This document shows, in pieces, positions 26,942-34,920 of a stretch of 64,000 nucleotides of DNA; the first letter of the stretch is position 1; every line of letters begins with the position of its first letter. A program made the translations under genes and the position numbers. The notes beneath the pieces were generated by a model. It ran no database searches. It was not told the DNA's origin and saw nothing but the letters and a program-made list of their open reading frames with translations. The stretch comes from Cynocephalus volans (lineage: Eukaryota; Chordata; Mammalia; Dermoptera; Cynocephalidae). The stretch covers positions 14,746,501 to 14,810,500 of the forward strand of contig NC_084467.1 of NCBI RefSeq assembly GCF_027409185.1, in the 5' to 3' direction.

Positions 26942-29900
26942 GGCAGACGTTGACTAGTTGCAACAGATACCATATGTCCCTAAGATTATTCACTATCTCA
27001 CCTATTACAGAAAAGTTTCCCAACCTCTGCTTTATGCCATCCATTGTCCATCAATTCCACTAGTCATTCACAATCCTACTGCAAAATAAGGGCCAAAAAT
27101 GGGCTCATCACTCTCACCTGGGACACAGCACAAGCCTCATCTGGATTCTCCAGACGCAGTAGAGAAAACTCAATTAGGACTTTACAGGCTGCTGCCACCG
27201 ACTGAAGTTGGTTCCGAGGAACTGAAAAAGTAATAAATTTTACTTAATCTCAGACTATTCGGCCTCACAATCAGTAAATCAAGCAAAACAAATGTTAAGC
27301 TCCTTATGTCCAACATCCCCAATATTATTCTATGATAAAAATTATTGAGAACTAACAGCACAAGGAGCAAACAAGGCATTTTGGCATTAATAACCATCAA
27401 GTGCTTATAGATCAATTCATCTTGCATTTACTGACTATTAACATAATTATAATAGGAAACACATCATACTAAGTACCAAGCACTTAAAATATATTAATTC
27501 ATTTAATCCTTAAATCAGTTCTATGAGGTAGATATTATTATTATCTCCTTCCATCATTTTTAACAGAAGAGCAAACTTAAACACAGACAAGGTAACTGAC
27601 TTGCCCAAAATCACACAGCCAGATTCAAATCCAGGCAGTCTGCCTCTAGAGTTCACACTCTTAACCACTAGACTATACTCTCTCTCCTTTCCCACAGATT
27701 CTAAATTACTTTTTGCAATGGCCTCCTACACAAAGTTTCTACATACTAAAAGTGATGCTTCCACCAGTAGCCAGTGCCTGTAATAAACAGCATCGGACAC
27801 TAAAAGATTATTGAGCAACTCTATAGTTTCCATTCAGTTTACTTGCTTAGCAAACTACTCAAGTAAACAAATAATTAGGATTCTTCTGAACTACTGAGTT
27901 AGGATAAAAAAATAAACTGAAAAAGGAAAAATTCAGAAATAATGTAAAGTAGGGTTTGGTCACTTTGGGGGTAGAAAAATAAAGAAAATGGGGAACTAAA
28001 GTCAAAATCCCTTCATACACCAGAGAACATAAAAGGTGAATTCACATTCTCAACAAAATCAAGGAAAAGAGGCTTGGTTAGTGGCTGCTAACCACAGAAG
28101 TCAGTACTCACCACTACCACCAACCCCCAAGAAATTAAAATACTAATAATTACATGCATTAAATCAATAAAATGTTTTGATTAAGAAGAGAAGGGAGGTT
28201 AACTTAATGGTTATGAAGCAGGTGTCCAAGCCTAGTAGTTTTTAAATCCCACTCAGTTGGCCTAGGTAAGGTAACCTCTGGAGCCTCATCACAGCCGACA
28301 GTTGTCTCCACTCTTGGGTAAACAGCTTAGGAGTGCTAAAACATAGACCTCATTAACAACTTGTTCAGACGCTCTACCAAGAGGATAAACAATCCCCCTA
28401 TTCATGAGCCCTCAGAAGGGAATGACAAGAGTGGAATACTTACTGAGACTGCAAACTGTTGTAATATAGTGTGTGGAAAGTGCAACAAAAGATGAGTAGA
28501 ATGGCTCGTACTGCTTCTCGTGGTGCAGGATTTCTGATTCACTGCAAAGAAAACAATTCAGCCAGCTTAGTGCTTCCTATGTGCCAGATACCTTTTTATA
28601 GGCATTACCTTATTTAATCCTTTTAGCAACCCTACTTAGTAGGTAGTATTATCATTTCCATACTCAAGACTGGGAAAGTGAACCTTACAGAATTAAAATT
28701 AAGTATCTTGTTCAAGGTATCAAGCTTAGTGAGACACAGAGGCTAAGAAACAGAAAACATTTTCAAACTCATTTAGAACTAAAGAAATGCAAGTAAAATA
28801 TATAACAGGATACCAATTTGTCGTACATTACTGATTGGCAAACACCAAAAGCTAATAATGCCTTCGTTATTGATGGCCAAAAGGGGGTAGACTGGAGCAC
28901 TCAAAATACTGTTAGTTGGGAATACAGATTAAAATAATCTATTTTAGGGCTGGCCAGTTAGCTCAGTTGGTTAGAGCACTATGTTGGTAACACCAAGATC
29001 AAAGGTTCAGATCCCCATACCAGCCAGCTGCACCCCTCCCCCAAAAAAGTAACCCATTTTGAAGACCAAACAAGGCTAGCCATAGTACACAGTAACTTAA
29101 CAACTCAAGGTAAGAAATCATCTGATCAGTGCTAAAATCCAAAATTCAGTAGGTAAAAGAGTCATCCTCTCCACCTCACTCCCCACCCCCCACAAGTAGG
29201 CAACAGCTAGATCACAACAGATTCAGTGATTTTTTTTTTTTAAAACCACATTCCTTATCTTTAGCTGATGAAATGCCCTCTTCTGTAAAAATCTGTAGCC
29301 CAACTAGGTCTAAATGCTGGATACATTTAAGTCATTCTAATAACTCAGATGCTAATCCACAATTCAGGAAACATGAAAGCAAAGACAAGACTAAAATGCA
29401 TCTTATTAAATAAGAAGAGCAGAGAGATGTGGCTAAATAGTTTCTTTAGGGGCCGAGCCCGTGGTGCACTTGGGAGAGCGCAGCGCTGGGAGCGCGGCGA
29501 CGCTCCCGCTGCGGGTTCGGATCCTATATAGGAATGGCCGGTGCATTCACTGCCTGAGTACTGGTCACGAAAAAGACCAAAAAAAAAAAAAAAATAGTTT
29601 CTTTAGTAAGTTAATTCCCCAGCAAGAAGTATCAGCCTAGGAAAGGAAACATAAACAGAGTGAGGACTCCATTCACTGCTGGCAGGACTATCCTCTTGCC
29701 AAATGAACACAAGAGCCAAAAAGACAAGTGTTTGAAAGGTGCCAATGTGAGTGATGAAACACCTCAAATAACATTTAAGAGTTTGGCATGGCAAGCACTT
29801 TGCTATTTGGGGACTTGTCAAGGATAAACAGGTATGTATCAGATATAAGTCCCTTATCTTAGAATAACTCACTCACCAAGAAAAAATATTTATAGAGCAC

Positions 29901-31330
29901 TTATGATGTGCAAGGATCCTCTTGCCCACCAAGGGTCATTTTCCCCTATTTGTCAGGATAGATAAAAAGCACGAAACAAAAACCTTTAACCACAAAGCAG
30001 CACGCAAAGTTCCTGATGACCAACACATTTGCAAGGCTCATACAGTCAGCAGAAAACTCGCTACTAAGCTTGCCCTTCACTTCCATCCTTACACTTTCTT
30101 ACTCATTGTTCTAAGGCTCTTCTACTGTGTAATTTGATGTTGTGTTTTACTGAGTTTATTTACCTTCCATGATTTATTTCAAAAGTTCAGAGCTGTTTAC
30201 CCCCACTTCTTTCAGCTGAACAGTTTACCAAACATAAGAGGAAAACTGCCCACCCAAAAGATGAAATTATTCTGTTGCTTTCATTTGCATTCTGATAATA
30301 AAATATATCCAAAATATAGAAATAAACTCATTTAATTGCCTGGTTCAGTGTCACTTCATTGTGATTTAATGAACCCAACTTCCTCACCTAGAAACATACA
30401 ACAGCCTTACTCCAATAAAGAAACAGGAAGAATATACTCTGGGGAAAGTTGGACATTGGCAGAGAAAAAAATGAGTAGTCTTCAGCCCCACTTAAAATTT
30501 ACTGAGGGCAAATAAGAACAAACCGGGGAAAAATTTGTTTTAAAAGACTTGAAGTCAAAGAATTAAAAATAAACAAATAAATAAAAAGATCTGAAGGAGG
30601 GAACAGAGAAATAATGAACATTGTCATATCTCTGAATTGTAAACAAACAGTATATATAAGCCATACTTCCCCATCATCATTCCCTAAGAAACTGACAGAC
30701 ACCAAGAAAGCAGAGGATGCTAAGAAATGGAAAAATGAAACAAAGGGCAAGAAGTAAGGTAGGAAGGGGAGGAATGAACAAACTGAAAGCAAACATAACA
30801 CAAAGGAAGAAAAATAAGGAGACTTAAAGGTAAAAGTGTGTCTTTCCACTGGTTGGTCAAGCTATCTTCCTAAAACACCTGCTGCTTCTAACAAACTTTG
30901 CAACAATAGCACCACTGAGCCTGAAACACTGCTGATAGACATGGAATCCAAAGCTTTTATATTCCATACTAAATAAACGTGATGCAGAGTACAAAGGGAA
31001 ACGCAGCTAAGCAGCCAGATCAGATAAATCCAATTTGATGTGTAAGTGAAAAAATAACTGGTGAACATCTGGAAATATCCAGCTCTTTTTTAGGAAGAGA
31101 TGGAAATCTGAGAATGGGGCATAATAAAAGACTAAGGGGTCACCTCTTATAATAGAAAGCAAATATAACACAGAGGAAGAATCTCTCCCTCTTAGATAAC
31201 ATACTACCTAACTCATTCATTAATCATGGAAACTGCACAAGCCCCATTCCCTTCATCAGATTCATGAACTCTCAAGTACAAAATCCAATGTTTGTTTCAT
31301 GATACTTACAATCTTGCTTATTCATTTATT

Positions 31331-31387
<57 letters not shown>

Positions 31388-34300
31388 TCTGCTGTGTGTT
31401 AACTGAAGAACTGAAAGCTTTCTTTCCAATACTGCCCTCATACTTGACAAATCTGTAGTGAATGTGATATTAAGACATAGAAACATTAGTCATGAGGACT
31501 AAACTCACAATTATACTCCATCTTTTGGTGGTGAGCTTTTTTTATTTCCTTCCTGTAAGTCAATCATCAACTTATGACCTGCAGTATATACGTTCAAAAG
31601 ATCATAGCATTAGTGCATCCCTTTCAAGATTTTTAGGAAATCAATGTGCCTTATCTAATGGGAATGTTATACAAGCCTCCCCCTTGCCAAGCAGGCCTCT
31701 TTGCCCTAAATTCTATCAAATATTTGGGAAGCGGAGATTCTCAAAAAGGCTTATCACTAAAGAGGCCAGGTCAGCCCAGGAAGGACTGGCTCAGGGAAAA
31801 AGAGCATGCATATTTTTTATCTACAAAGAGTCAATCACATTGTTCAATGGTAATCATGCTCACCAGCAGATCCTGCAGAGTTAAAATAGAAATTCTCTGT
31901 ACCTTAACACAGAAAGCTACATTCAGCAATTACACTAATTTATGTCATATGCTCCACTGAATTAATTCTAGCTCCAATTCTGGTCTGTAATCGTGTTTAA
32001 AAGATTTTTTTAAACTATCAATGATAGTGTTAAAAAGATTTTAGTAGTCTCTACTACTAAAAGACATCCTAGCTATAGGCAATAGAAATGAAAATGAACT
32101 CCCTTTTAAATAAACTAAATTATCTTTTTCTTTCAAAAATCTAAAGATAGCTTTGAGTGTATGTTTCCCAATTTATCCATGCTAATCTATTCCTCCTTCA
32201 TTTAGTTTGGTTACAGAGTCAAACAAACTTAACAAACTGAGTTTGGACCCAGGAATTTTTTATCTATCTTTTCCTCAAAAGGTCAATTCCAACTATGAAT
32301 GTAAGAAAGAATAGAGATGGAAACCAGAATGGTGGAGTACTGAGGAATCTCTTAGAGTGTGTGTCAAAACAGAGGAATTCAACGGATGCACAGATTGCCA
32401 CATAGGAAGTAAGAGCTGGCATGATGGAGCCAGGACATCAAAAAGGGAAGCAGAGAGTAGTAGATTACCACAGATAATTTTGTAGTAGATTACCAAATAG
32501 AAGGTCCCTGGAGACAAGGCAGAAAAACACGGCAAGGATAACAATAGAAAGAAACAAGGGAACTGCAGAAGATGGGAGTGGCAACCACATCAGTAAAGTA
32601 ACAGCCTAGACATCTAAACCTTTGATTAGCTAGAAAATGTATCCCACCTCAGCTCCATACACTGTTGGCTTTGACCTGCTAATATACTCTGTGGCCGTAA
32701 CTCCCTACGCAAGAAATACTCCACAATTCTGAGGCCCCTACTTCAGTTTTTGGAAAGGTAAATAAAGAAAACTTTTGAGAAACAGAATACTGATAGCAGG
32801 GTATATGTGTGCTCTATGCCAGGGATTGGCCAACTATGGCCTGCAGGCCAAATCCAGCCAGCTGCCTGTTTTTGTCTGGCCCATAGCTAAGAATGGTTTA
32901 TGCACTTTTTTTATGACTGAAAAAAAAAATCAAAGGAATATTTTGTGACATGTAAATATCACATGAAATTTAAATTTCTGTGTCCCTAAATAAGATTATG
33001 AATACAGCCACGCTCATTCATTTATGTATTATTTATGGCTGTTTTCATGCTACAATGGCAGAGTTGAGCAATCTACACAGAGACCACTTAACCCACAATT
33101 ATTTACTTTCTGGTCCTTTACAGAAAGTTTGCCAACCTCTGCTCTACACCTAAGTGAGTATTTGACATGTTTAGTTGTTCTCACTCTAAAGAAACCTGTA
33201 AGCCAGATATTTCTTTTGGAAATTTTTCTTAAGATCATGCTCCTCTCACAGACCCTGACAAGGACACACAACAGGTTTTTAAAGTTAACTGAGCCAGAAA
33301 AACCAGAACAGAGACTTCAAAAATCGTGCCTTCCAATAAAAGTTTGTGTTACTAAACAGCTTGGACTTCTTTTCTAAACCATAAAGAGAGGTCTTACTAA
33401 TGTCTACAAACACAGACAACTCGATTATCTCAGCTAATACAGGGTGTGGGAGGGGCCGCTATCACTCATATGGCAAAATTGAAGCCTATTTTGATGCATT
33501 TGGTTTTGGCTCTTTCCCAGGGTTGGAGAGTGTTACTCAACTACAATAGTTTAAAAGGCGTGGACCCAGAATAGAGGATGTATAGGAAGGTATTGACAAA
33601 TGACTTTATAACCTATTCAGCTCATGTCCATGAAAACATAAAAATAAATGTTCTGAAAAGAGTGGAACATTGTTCATTATAAGTAACATGACAACTATGG
33701 TTCAGGAAAAAATACCGCTAATCCAAATGTTTAAAATAATAAAAATAAAAATAAAAGAGGCTACATAATTTGAGAGTATTCTCAATATATATCTTCAGAA
33801 CATTCTTGGCTTACTGATTATATAGGAAAATCCATCTGTAAAGTTCATTGTGAAGTTACCAAAACCAATGACCCAGTCAGCAATAGCCAGGAGTTGCTGA
33901 AGTTAAGATCAGGCTAGAAGAATCAAAGTGAGATTGGCTTTAAAAGCATAAATCTACTATTAAACTAAGGGAAGACTGCTCTGAGCATATGTCAGGGAAA
34001 GGTAGGCACTCTGTCACCACCTTTGTACGAACCCAACTGTGCAAAAAGACGAAACCATGTATTAACAAACCAATAGTCTCATTTGTAAAAGAGTGTGAAG
34101 ATCCTGAGTGAGAAAGAGAGAGAGAAAATGAGAGAACATTCCTTTGGTAAAATGACTCTCAGACTCACACACCGAAATGTTTTTAATCAAAGATCGTTAC
34201 ACTAGAAATGTACAAGGAGTGCAACGGAGAAATAAAGTCATCAGTGGCTTCAGTCACAGAAACAGCACGTGTCCCCAGTGATCACAGCACCGCGGACAGA

Positions 34301-34920
34301 CCGTTATTAAATTTAGTGGCAGGTCTCCAATTTAAACCTTGGGCTCCGCTCCGGCCCAGGCTAGGGGGATGAGTGCGGACGAGAAATGCAAACTCATCTG
34401 TGCTTTGACCTTAACACAGGGGGCAGCTCCGGTGACATTCCCTCACACCGCGATGCATCTCAAAGTCACTCTCAAACGTGTCCGGCCACGCCCTCCTGTA
34501 AGGGCGGCCTCAGAGTTTTGCTTGGGAGGGGAAATTGAGGCACGGATGATTTACATGGGCTGAAAGAACGAGCCCCGGACACGTCCTGGTCTCCCAGGGC
34601 CCGGGAGCCCCGAAGCCGTGACTGGGGAGGGGGTCTCCAAGTGGCAGGAGGAGGCCCGGGAAGTGGGTCCACACGATCCGGATCGACCTCCCCGCCCCCC
34701 CCCCGCGCCGCCCCGCCGGGGCCGCCGCCCGGTACCTCTCGATGACTGAGGCCACCAGCTGCGGCAACTCCTTCATCTCAAAGGCGGAGTAGGACGCGGA
34801 CAACAGGGGCCGCACCGCCACTTCCCAGCCGGGGGTCGTCTCCCCACCCGGGGCCGGGGCCCCGGGCGCCGGCGCCGCTGCCGCCGCTGCCGCCGTCTCT
34901 TCGCCGCCGCTCGTCGCCAT
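3776..34920 (-). CDS. UBR4: UBR4, N-terminal part (coding exons 1-19), gene continues beyond left edge
   Basis: UBR4 (p600/RBAF600) is a giant N-recognin E3 ubiquitin ligase of about 5,180 residues. It binds destabilising N-termini and acts in protein quality control, autophagy and the cytoskeleton. Nineteen coding exons can be placed on the minus strand with AG/GT borders. They total 2,646 nt (882 codons), and every junction keeps phase. The product starts MATSGGEE, then an Ala/Pro-rich stretch, then [20 protein letters not shown], and closely follows the human protein as I know it. No stop or frameshift was seen. The UBR box, calmodulin-binding region and C-terminal catalytic module lie beyond the window, so only the N-terminal helical-repeat scaffold is encoded here. 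Exon 20 is not found in 1-3775. The introns carry the repeats listed separately. Confidence 0.97.
5301..5470 (-). CDS. UBR4: UBR4 coding exon 18
   Basis: Codons 732-788, [20 protein letters not shown] to CLKVWDR. The acceptor is catcag, the donor is gtaaga, and the exon ends in phase 2. A 6.4 kb intron separates it from exon 17. Confidence 0.96.
6099..6185. repeat. (CA)n microsatellite
   Basis: About 43 uninterrupted CA units, intronic, and likely polymorphic. Confidence 0.98.
6325..6560 (+). mobile_element. MIR fragment
   Basis: MIR-like landmarks in order: taagtgctgtacac, cacagatgaagg, and a terminal ttcttaaccactatgca. Confidence 0.65.
6828..6905 (+). mobile_element. Mariner-like MITE remnant
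   Basis: The left end gtacttcaaaaagtttgtgg matches the terminal repeat of the element at about 47563-47951. The right end, ccttttgaagatccctcgta, is a poor inverted copy. Confidence 0.4.
7289..7354 (-). mobile_element. Very short 5'-truncated L1 insertion
   Basis: A 66-bp insert ends in an A-rich tail on the minus strand and contains caatgtatattgagaagtta, an L1 3'-end-like string. It is flanked by perfect 15-bp duplications tcaatcttaatttta (7274-7288, 7355-7369). Confidence 0.75.
7685..7760 (+). mobile_element. L2 3'-end fragment
   Basis: The string aggcacatggtaggtg...caataaatatttgagtgaat is the usual L2 end. Confidence 0.7.
7880..8355 (-). mobile_element. Old L1 fragment
   Basis: The complement of L1 ORF2 3' sequence is recognisable: ttggctattgtgaattatta, tgctggatcatg, ttttccacagcagctatacc, and tggtatttcattgtggtttt. 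Confidence 0.75.
8579..8647 (+). pseudogene. RNU4 pseudogene: U4 snRNA retropseudogene, 3' truncated
   Basis: The first 69 nt of U4 snRNA (agctttgcgcagtggcagta onward, including gaggtttatccgaggcgcga) appear without a change from the human sequence as I recall it. The copy stops after ttgaaaac, so the 3' stem-loops and Sm site are missing. Perfect 17-bp duplications caaagtgaaccctcttc (8562-8578, 8647-8663) flank it, and there is no poly-A. This is the class of truncated snRNA pseudogenes made by L1 machinery. There is no upstream snRNA promoter (PSE), so it should not be transcribed as U4. Confidence 0.95.
8721..8835 (-). mobile_element. CYN SINE, monomeric
   Basis: Poly-T (8723-8749), then the complement of a tRNA-Ile-like monomer ending ctgagctaaccggccagccc. 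The short flanking duplication is ctacttggt. Confidence 0.88.
9030..9130 (+). mobile_element. L2-like 3' end
   Basis: Weak resemblance: ttccccatagtacttagcag and ctaataaatatgt. Confidence 0.45.
9509..9626. repeat. Interrupted (GT)n microsatellite
   Basis: GT runs are broken repeatedly by CT, giving a GTGTCT substructure. Open frames on both strands here are artefacts. Confidence 0.97.
10203..10335 (+). mobile_element. CYN SINE, GC-rich short form
   Basis: The head gggccgagcccatggtgcac, the hairpin gggagtgcggcgacgctccc, the B box gggttcggatcc, and the tail gagtgccggtcacgaaaaag are present. Perfect duplications aaaatcaaatttctc lie at 10188-10202 and 10336-10350. Confidence 0.95.
10720..11400 (+). 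mobile_element. Old L1 3'-end fragment
   Basis: L1 3' phrases: actgctggtgggagtaaaaa, tagtttggcattatctgct, and atatccatcagtgggagagg, followed by a 3'-UTR-like segment. Confidence 0.7.
11440..11580 (-). mobile_element. Old L1 fragment
   Basis: Complement of L1 ORF2 sequence: taatttgtatttcttcaatt, cgctgaatattttttcctat, and ggccatttatatttc. Confidence 0.6.
11831..11916 (-). CDS. UBR4: UBR4 coding exon 17
   Basis: Codons 703-731, [20 protein letters not shown] to SPNLQ. The acceptor is ttcaag, the donor is gtttgt, and the exon ends in phase 0. The intron to exon 16 is only 117 bp. Confidence 0.95.
12034..12193 (-). CDS. UBR4: UBR4 coding exon 16
   Basis: Codons 650-703, [20 protein letters not shown] to [10 protein letters not shown]. 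The acceptor is ttttag and the donor is gtcagt, which is weaker than its neighbours. Confidence 0.96.
12571..12690 (-). mobile_element. CYN SINE, monomeric
   Basis: Complement of the tRNA-Ile-like monomer (ggtgttatcaacaccatg...tttgccagccc). The flanks tgaagcctgtatta and tgaagcctgtacta are a 14-bp duplication with one change. Confidence 0.9.
12766..12862 (+). mobile_element. CYN SINE, monomeric
   Basis: The tRNA-Ile-like ggctggccggttagttcggt through ccccataccagccag is followed by an (ATCA)n tail. The flanking duplication is aaattgaa. Confidence 0.9.
13000..13340 (+). mobile_element. MIR interrupted by a SINE
   Basis: MIR landmarks cttcacaacacccttagagg, tgcccaaggtcacaaagcca and a terminal ctaattctaaaggctatg lie to the right of the SINE at 13055-13151. 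Confidence 0.65.
13055..13151 (+). mobile_element. CYN SINE, monomeric, diverged
   Basis: A tRNA-Ile-like monomer (agctggccagttagcacagc to atatcaaccagc). The flanks aaaagtattctcgct and aaaagtattcgct are a near-perfect duplication. Confidence 0.88.
13530..13717 (-). CDS. UBR4: UBR4 coding exon 15
   Basis: Codons 587-649. [20 protein letters not shown] is followed by an uninterrupted run of nine prolines and a Ser/Lys-rich linker. The acceptor is ttcag, the donor is gtaaga, and the exon ends in phase 0. Confidence 0.96.
14598..14715 (-). CDS. UBR4: UBR4 coding exon 14
   Basis: Codons 548-587. A basic segment (QRQRKG) is followed by a Ser/Asp/Glu-rich stretch that looks disordered. The acceptor is cctag and the donor is gtagag. 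Confidence 0.96.
15186..15323 (-). CDS. UBR4: UBR4 coding exon 13
   Basis: Codons 502-547, [20 protein letters not shown] to the end of a leucine-rich helix and YRK. The acceptor is ttcag, the donor is gtgtgt, and both ends are phase 0. Confidence 0.96.
15463..15562 (-). CDS. UBR4: UBR4 coding exon 12
   Basis: Codons 468-501, [20 protein letters not shown] to EALHK. The acceptor is gtgtag and the donor is gtgagg. The preceding intron (15563-19900) contains the TPT1 retrocopy. Confidence 0.95.
15910..16797 (-). pseudogene. TPT1 retrocopy: TPT1 (TCTP) processed retrocopy, near full length, intact ORF
   Basis: An intronless copy of the TPT1 mRNA lies in UBR4 intron 11, in the same orientation as UBR4. 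It has a GC-rich 5' UTR that begins at a 5'-TOP-like ctttttccgccc (16797 downward), a complete ORF (16683-16162), and the whole 3' UTR. AATAAA is the complement of 15966-15971. A 42-nt A-rich tail follows (15910-15951). Perfect 16-bp duplications gctgactgaattttta (15894-15909, 16798-16813) prove retroposition. The near identity to TPT1 and the intact frame suggest a recent event. Whether it is expressed is unknown. Confidence 0.96.
16162..16683 (-). CDS. TPT1 retrocopy: Intact TCTP-like ORF of the retrocopy (173 aa)
   Basis: It encodes a complete translationally controlled tumour protein, a small cytosolic Ca-binding, Mss4-fold growth and survival factor. It begins [20 protein letters not shown] and ends [11 protein letters not shown]. 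The human protein has 172 residues and reads ...LISHDEMF... near the start, so this copy has one extra residue (SPDDE for SHDE) with the frame kept. No other disruption was seen. It may be an inert pseudogene, or it may be translated if UBR4 intron or readthrough transcripts use it. Confidence 0.85.
   Translation of the reverse strand: MIIYRDLISPDDEMFSDIYKIREIADGLCLEVEGKMVSRTEGNIDDSLIGGNASAEGPEGEGTESTVITGVDIVMNHHLQETSFTKEAYKKYIKDYMKSIKGKLEEQRPERVKPFMTGAAEQIKHILANFKNYQFFIGENMNPDGMVALLDYREDGVTPYMIFFKDGLEMEKC
17190..17510 (+). mobile_element. Old L1 fragment
   Basis: It contains cactgctggtgggaatgcag, gagcagtttggcaaaaca and tagtggaatactgccagcca. Confidence 0.7.
17575..17895 (+). mobile_element. 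Tigger-like DNA transposon
   Basis: The left end cttgcaatggttcaacttaa, the middle gtaggctaatgtaagtgttc and the right end cttacaatggtatttttgga resemble a TcMar-Tigger non-autonomous element. The subfamily was not decided. Confidence 0.6.
18130..18430 (+). mobile_element. L2 fragment
   Basis: L2 phrases: cttcctcagagaagcctacc and acagagcctgggacagagaa, ending agtgaataatgtg. Confidence 0.6.
18820..19400 (+). mobile_element. L2 fragment
   Basis: L2 body and 3' end: cagaccatgtctctcccatg, gatgatctggccactggcta, and cctagtacgtggtagggact plus gaatgaataaataa. Confidence 0.7.
19650..19745 (+). mobile_element. MIR fragment
   Basis: The core cagatgagaaaataggatc and ccaaaatcacacagctta resemble MIR. Confidence 0.5.
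19901..20091 (-). CDS. UBR4: UBR4 coding exon 11
   Basis: Codons 405-468, [20 protein letters not shown] onward, ending in a Gly/Lys-rich segment. The acceptor is acaacag, the donor is gtatgt, and the exon ends in phase 2. Confidence 0.96.
20186..20245 (-). CDS. UBR4: UBR4 coding exon 10
   Basis: Codons 385-404, a 60-nt exon encoding [20 protein letters not shown]. The acceptor is ggacag and the donor is gtaaga. It is symmetric (phase 0/0), so skipping it would keep the frame. Confidence 0.96.
20410..20610 (+). mobile_element. L2 fragment
   Basis: L2-like strings: ttcagttcaaatgttacctt and gaatgaatgactaat. Confidence 0.55.
20860..20984 (-). CDS. UBR4: UBR4 coding exon 9
   Basis: Codons 343-384, [20 protein letters not shown] through a Ser/Asp/Glu-rich segment to IVQKC. 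The acceptor is tttcag, the donor is gtaagc, and the exon ends in phase 0. Confidence 0.96.
21140..21870 (+). mobile_element. Old L1 3' end (L1ME-like)
   Basis: ORF2-end phrases (aatggaattttattcagcaa, aaaagatcagtggttactag) are followed by the 3' UTR ggaactctgtacaatctgct and tgtaaacctaaaactgcttt with a poly-A-like end. Confidence 0.8.
21871..21944 (+). mobile_element. CYN SINE, monomeric, internally deleted
   Basis: The tRNA-like head ggctggccagttagctcaat is joined early to ctggccagcc. It lies directly after the L1 tail. Confidence 0.8.
22012..22175 (+). mobile_element. CYN SINE, dimeric
   Basis: Both tRNA-like modules are well preserved, with the tail taccggtcatcttt and A-run. The flanking duplication is agattatgaaaaaa. 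Confidence 0.93.
22516..22665 (-). mobile_element. CYN SINE, GC-rich short form
   Basis: Complement of the short form, with the poly-A strand at left. Perfect 18-bp duplications ctttagctttctactctt lie at 22498-22515 and 22666-22683. Confidence 0.95.
22690..23285 (+). mobile_element. L2 fragment
   Basis: L2-like strings: ctaaccagtctccctgactc, tcagaatctttaatggtctc and gagcagagacacctttat. Confidence 0.55.
23492..23633 (+). mobile_element. CYN SINE, GC-rich short form
   Basis: The canonical short form. The duplications aaaaagtcactttaaca lie at 23475-23491 and 23634-23650. Confidence 0.95.
23800..24035 (+). mobile_element. L2 3' end
   Basis: The strings ctccttgagggcaggaacta and ttagtttttcatacagtaga are typical of an L2 3' end. 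Confidence 0.65.
24268..24392 (-). CDS. UBR4: UBR4 coding exon 8
   Basis: Codons 301-343, [20 protein letters not shown] onward. The acceptor is ttccag and the donor is gtgaga. A dimeric CYN SINE lies in the intron about 80 bp upstream of it in the direction of transcription. Confidence 0.96.
24475..24642 (+). mobile_element. CYN SINE, dimeric, diverged
   Basis: Both modules are present with several substitutions (cccatgggtcccttgggag). The tail is ttactggtcatctttaaa. Confidence 0.9.
24714..24855 (-). CDS. UBR4: UBR4 coding exon 7
   Basis: Codons 254-301, containing [20 protein letters not shown]. The acceptor is attcag, the donor is gtaagg, and the exon ends in phase 2. Confidence 0.96.
24992..25094 (-). 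CDS. UBR4: UBR4 coding exon 6
   Basis: Codons 220-254, an acidic stretch followed by [16 protein letters not shown]. The acceptor is cttcag and the donor is gtgaga. Confidence 0.96.
25401..25579 (+). mobile_element. CYN SINE, dimeric
   Basis: A well preserved dimer. The flanking duplication gaaaaatgcctagag lies at 25386-25400 and again right after the A-rich tail. Confidence 0.94.
25791..25930 (-). CDS. UBR4: UBR4 coding exon 5
   Basis: Codons 173-219, containing [20 protein letters not shown]. The acceptor is tttacag, the donor is gtgagt, and the exon ends in phase 0. Confidence 0.96.
26045..26174 (-). CDS. UBR4: UBR4 coding exon 4
   Basis: Codons 130-173, starting [20 protein letters not shown]. 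The acceptor is tttctttttcag and the donor is gtgagt. Confidence 0.96.
26635..27029 (+). mobile_element. hAT-type MITE interrupted by a SINE
   Basis: The terminal inverted repeats cagaggttgacaaact and agtttcccaacctctg bound the element. It belongs to the same family as the copy at 32820. The inner text ttggaacacagccacgttca is a familiar part of this MER-type family. A dimeric CYN SINE splits it. Confidence 0.75.
26762..26938 (+). mobile_element. CYN SINE, dimeric, nested in hAT MITE
   Basis: The dimer has a poly-A tail of about 20. Perfect duplications aaaggcagacgttg lie at 26748-26761 and 26939-26952, within hAT sequence. Confidence 0.95.
27118..27221 (-). CDS. UBR4: UBR4 coding exon 3
   Basis: Codons 95-129, from [18 protein letters not shown] to DEACAVSQ. 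It is bounded by ttcag and gtgaga and ends in phase 0. Confidence 0.96.
27430..27690 (+). mobile_element. MIR
   Basis: A nearly complete MIR: caagcacttaaaatatatta, tctatgaggtagatattatt, cttgcccaaaatcacacagc and cttaaccactagactatact. Confidence 0.85.
28444..28541 (-). CDS. UBR4: UBR4 coding exon 2
   Basis: Codons 62-95, encoding [18 protein letters not shown] and following residues. The acceptor is ttgcag and the donor is gtaagt. Intron 1, about 6.2 kb (28542-34735), is the longest intron in the window. Confidence 0.96.
28560..28760 (+). mobile_element. MIR fragment
   Basis: The strings cctatgtgccagatac, ccctacttagtaggtagtat and the following core are MIR-like. Confidence 0.7.
28947..29047 (+). 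mobile_element. CYN SINE, monomeric
   Basis: The tRNA-Ile-like monomer runs from ggctggccagttagctcagt to ataccagccagctgc. Confidence 0.92.
29450..29591 (+). mobile_element. CYN SINE, GC-rich short form
   Basis: The short form. The duplications aaatagtttctttag lie at 29435-29449 and 29592-29606. Confidence 0.95.
31334..31385. repeat. (AC)n microsatellite
   Basis: Twenty-six uninterrupted AC units in UBR4 intron 1. Confidence 0.98.
32820..33141 (+). mobile_element. hAT-type MITE, near complete
   Basis: The terminal inverted repeats cagggattggccaact and agtttgccaacctctg bound a unit of 322 bp. The flanking octamers ctctatgc and ctctacac agree at 6 of 8 positions, as expected for an old 8-bp hAT duplication. 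Confidence 0.8.

Noticed and set aside
31334-31385. CRISPR array or other spaced repeat system
   Set aside because: It is a plain dinucleotide microsatellite. No spaced direct repeats exist in the window, and the sequence is mammalian.
34339-34563. Plus-strand ORF next to the UBR4 CpG island
   Set aside because: It is an open frame in GC-rich sequence with no recognised domain and no transcript evidence visible in the sequence.
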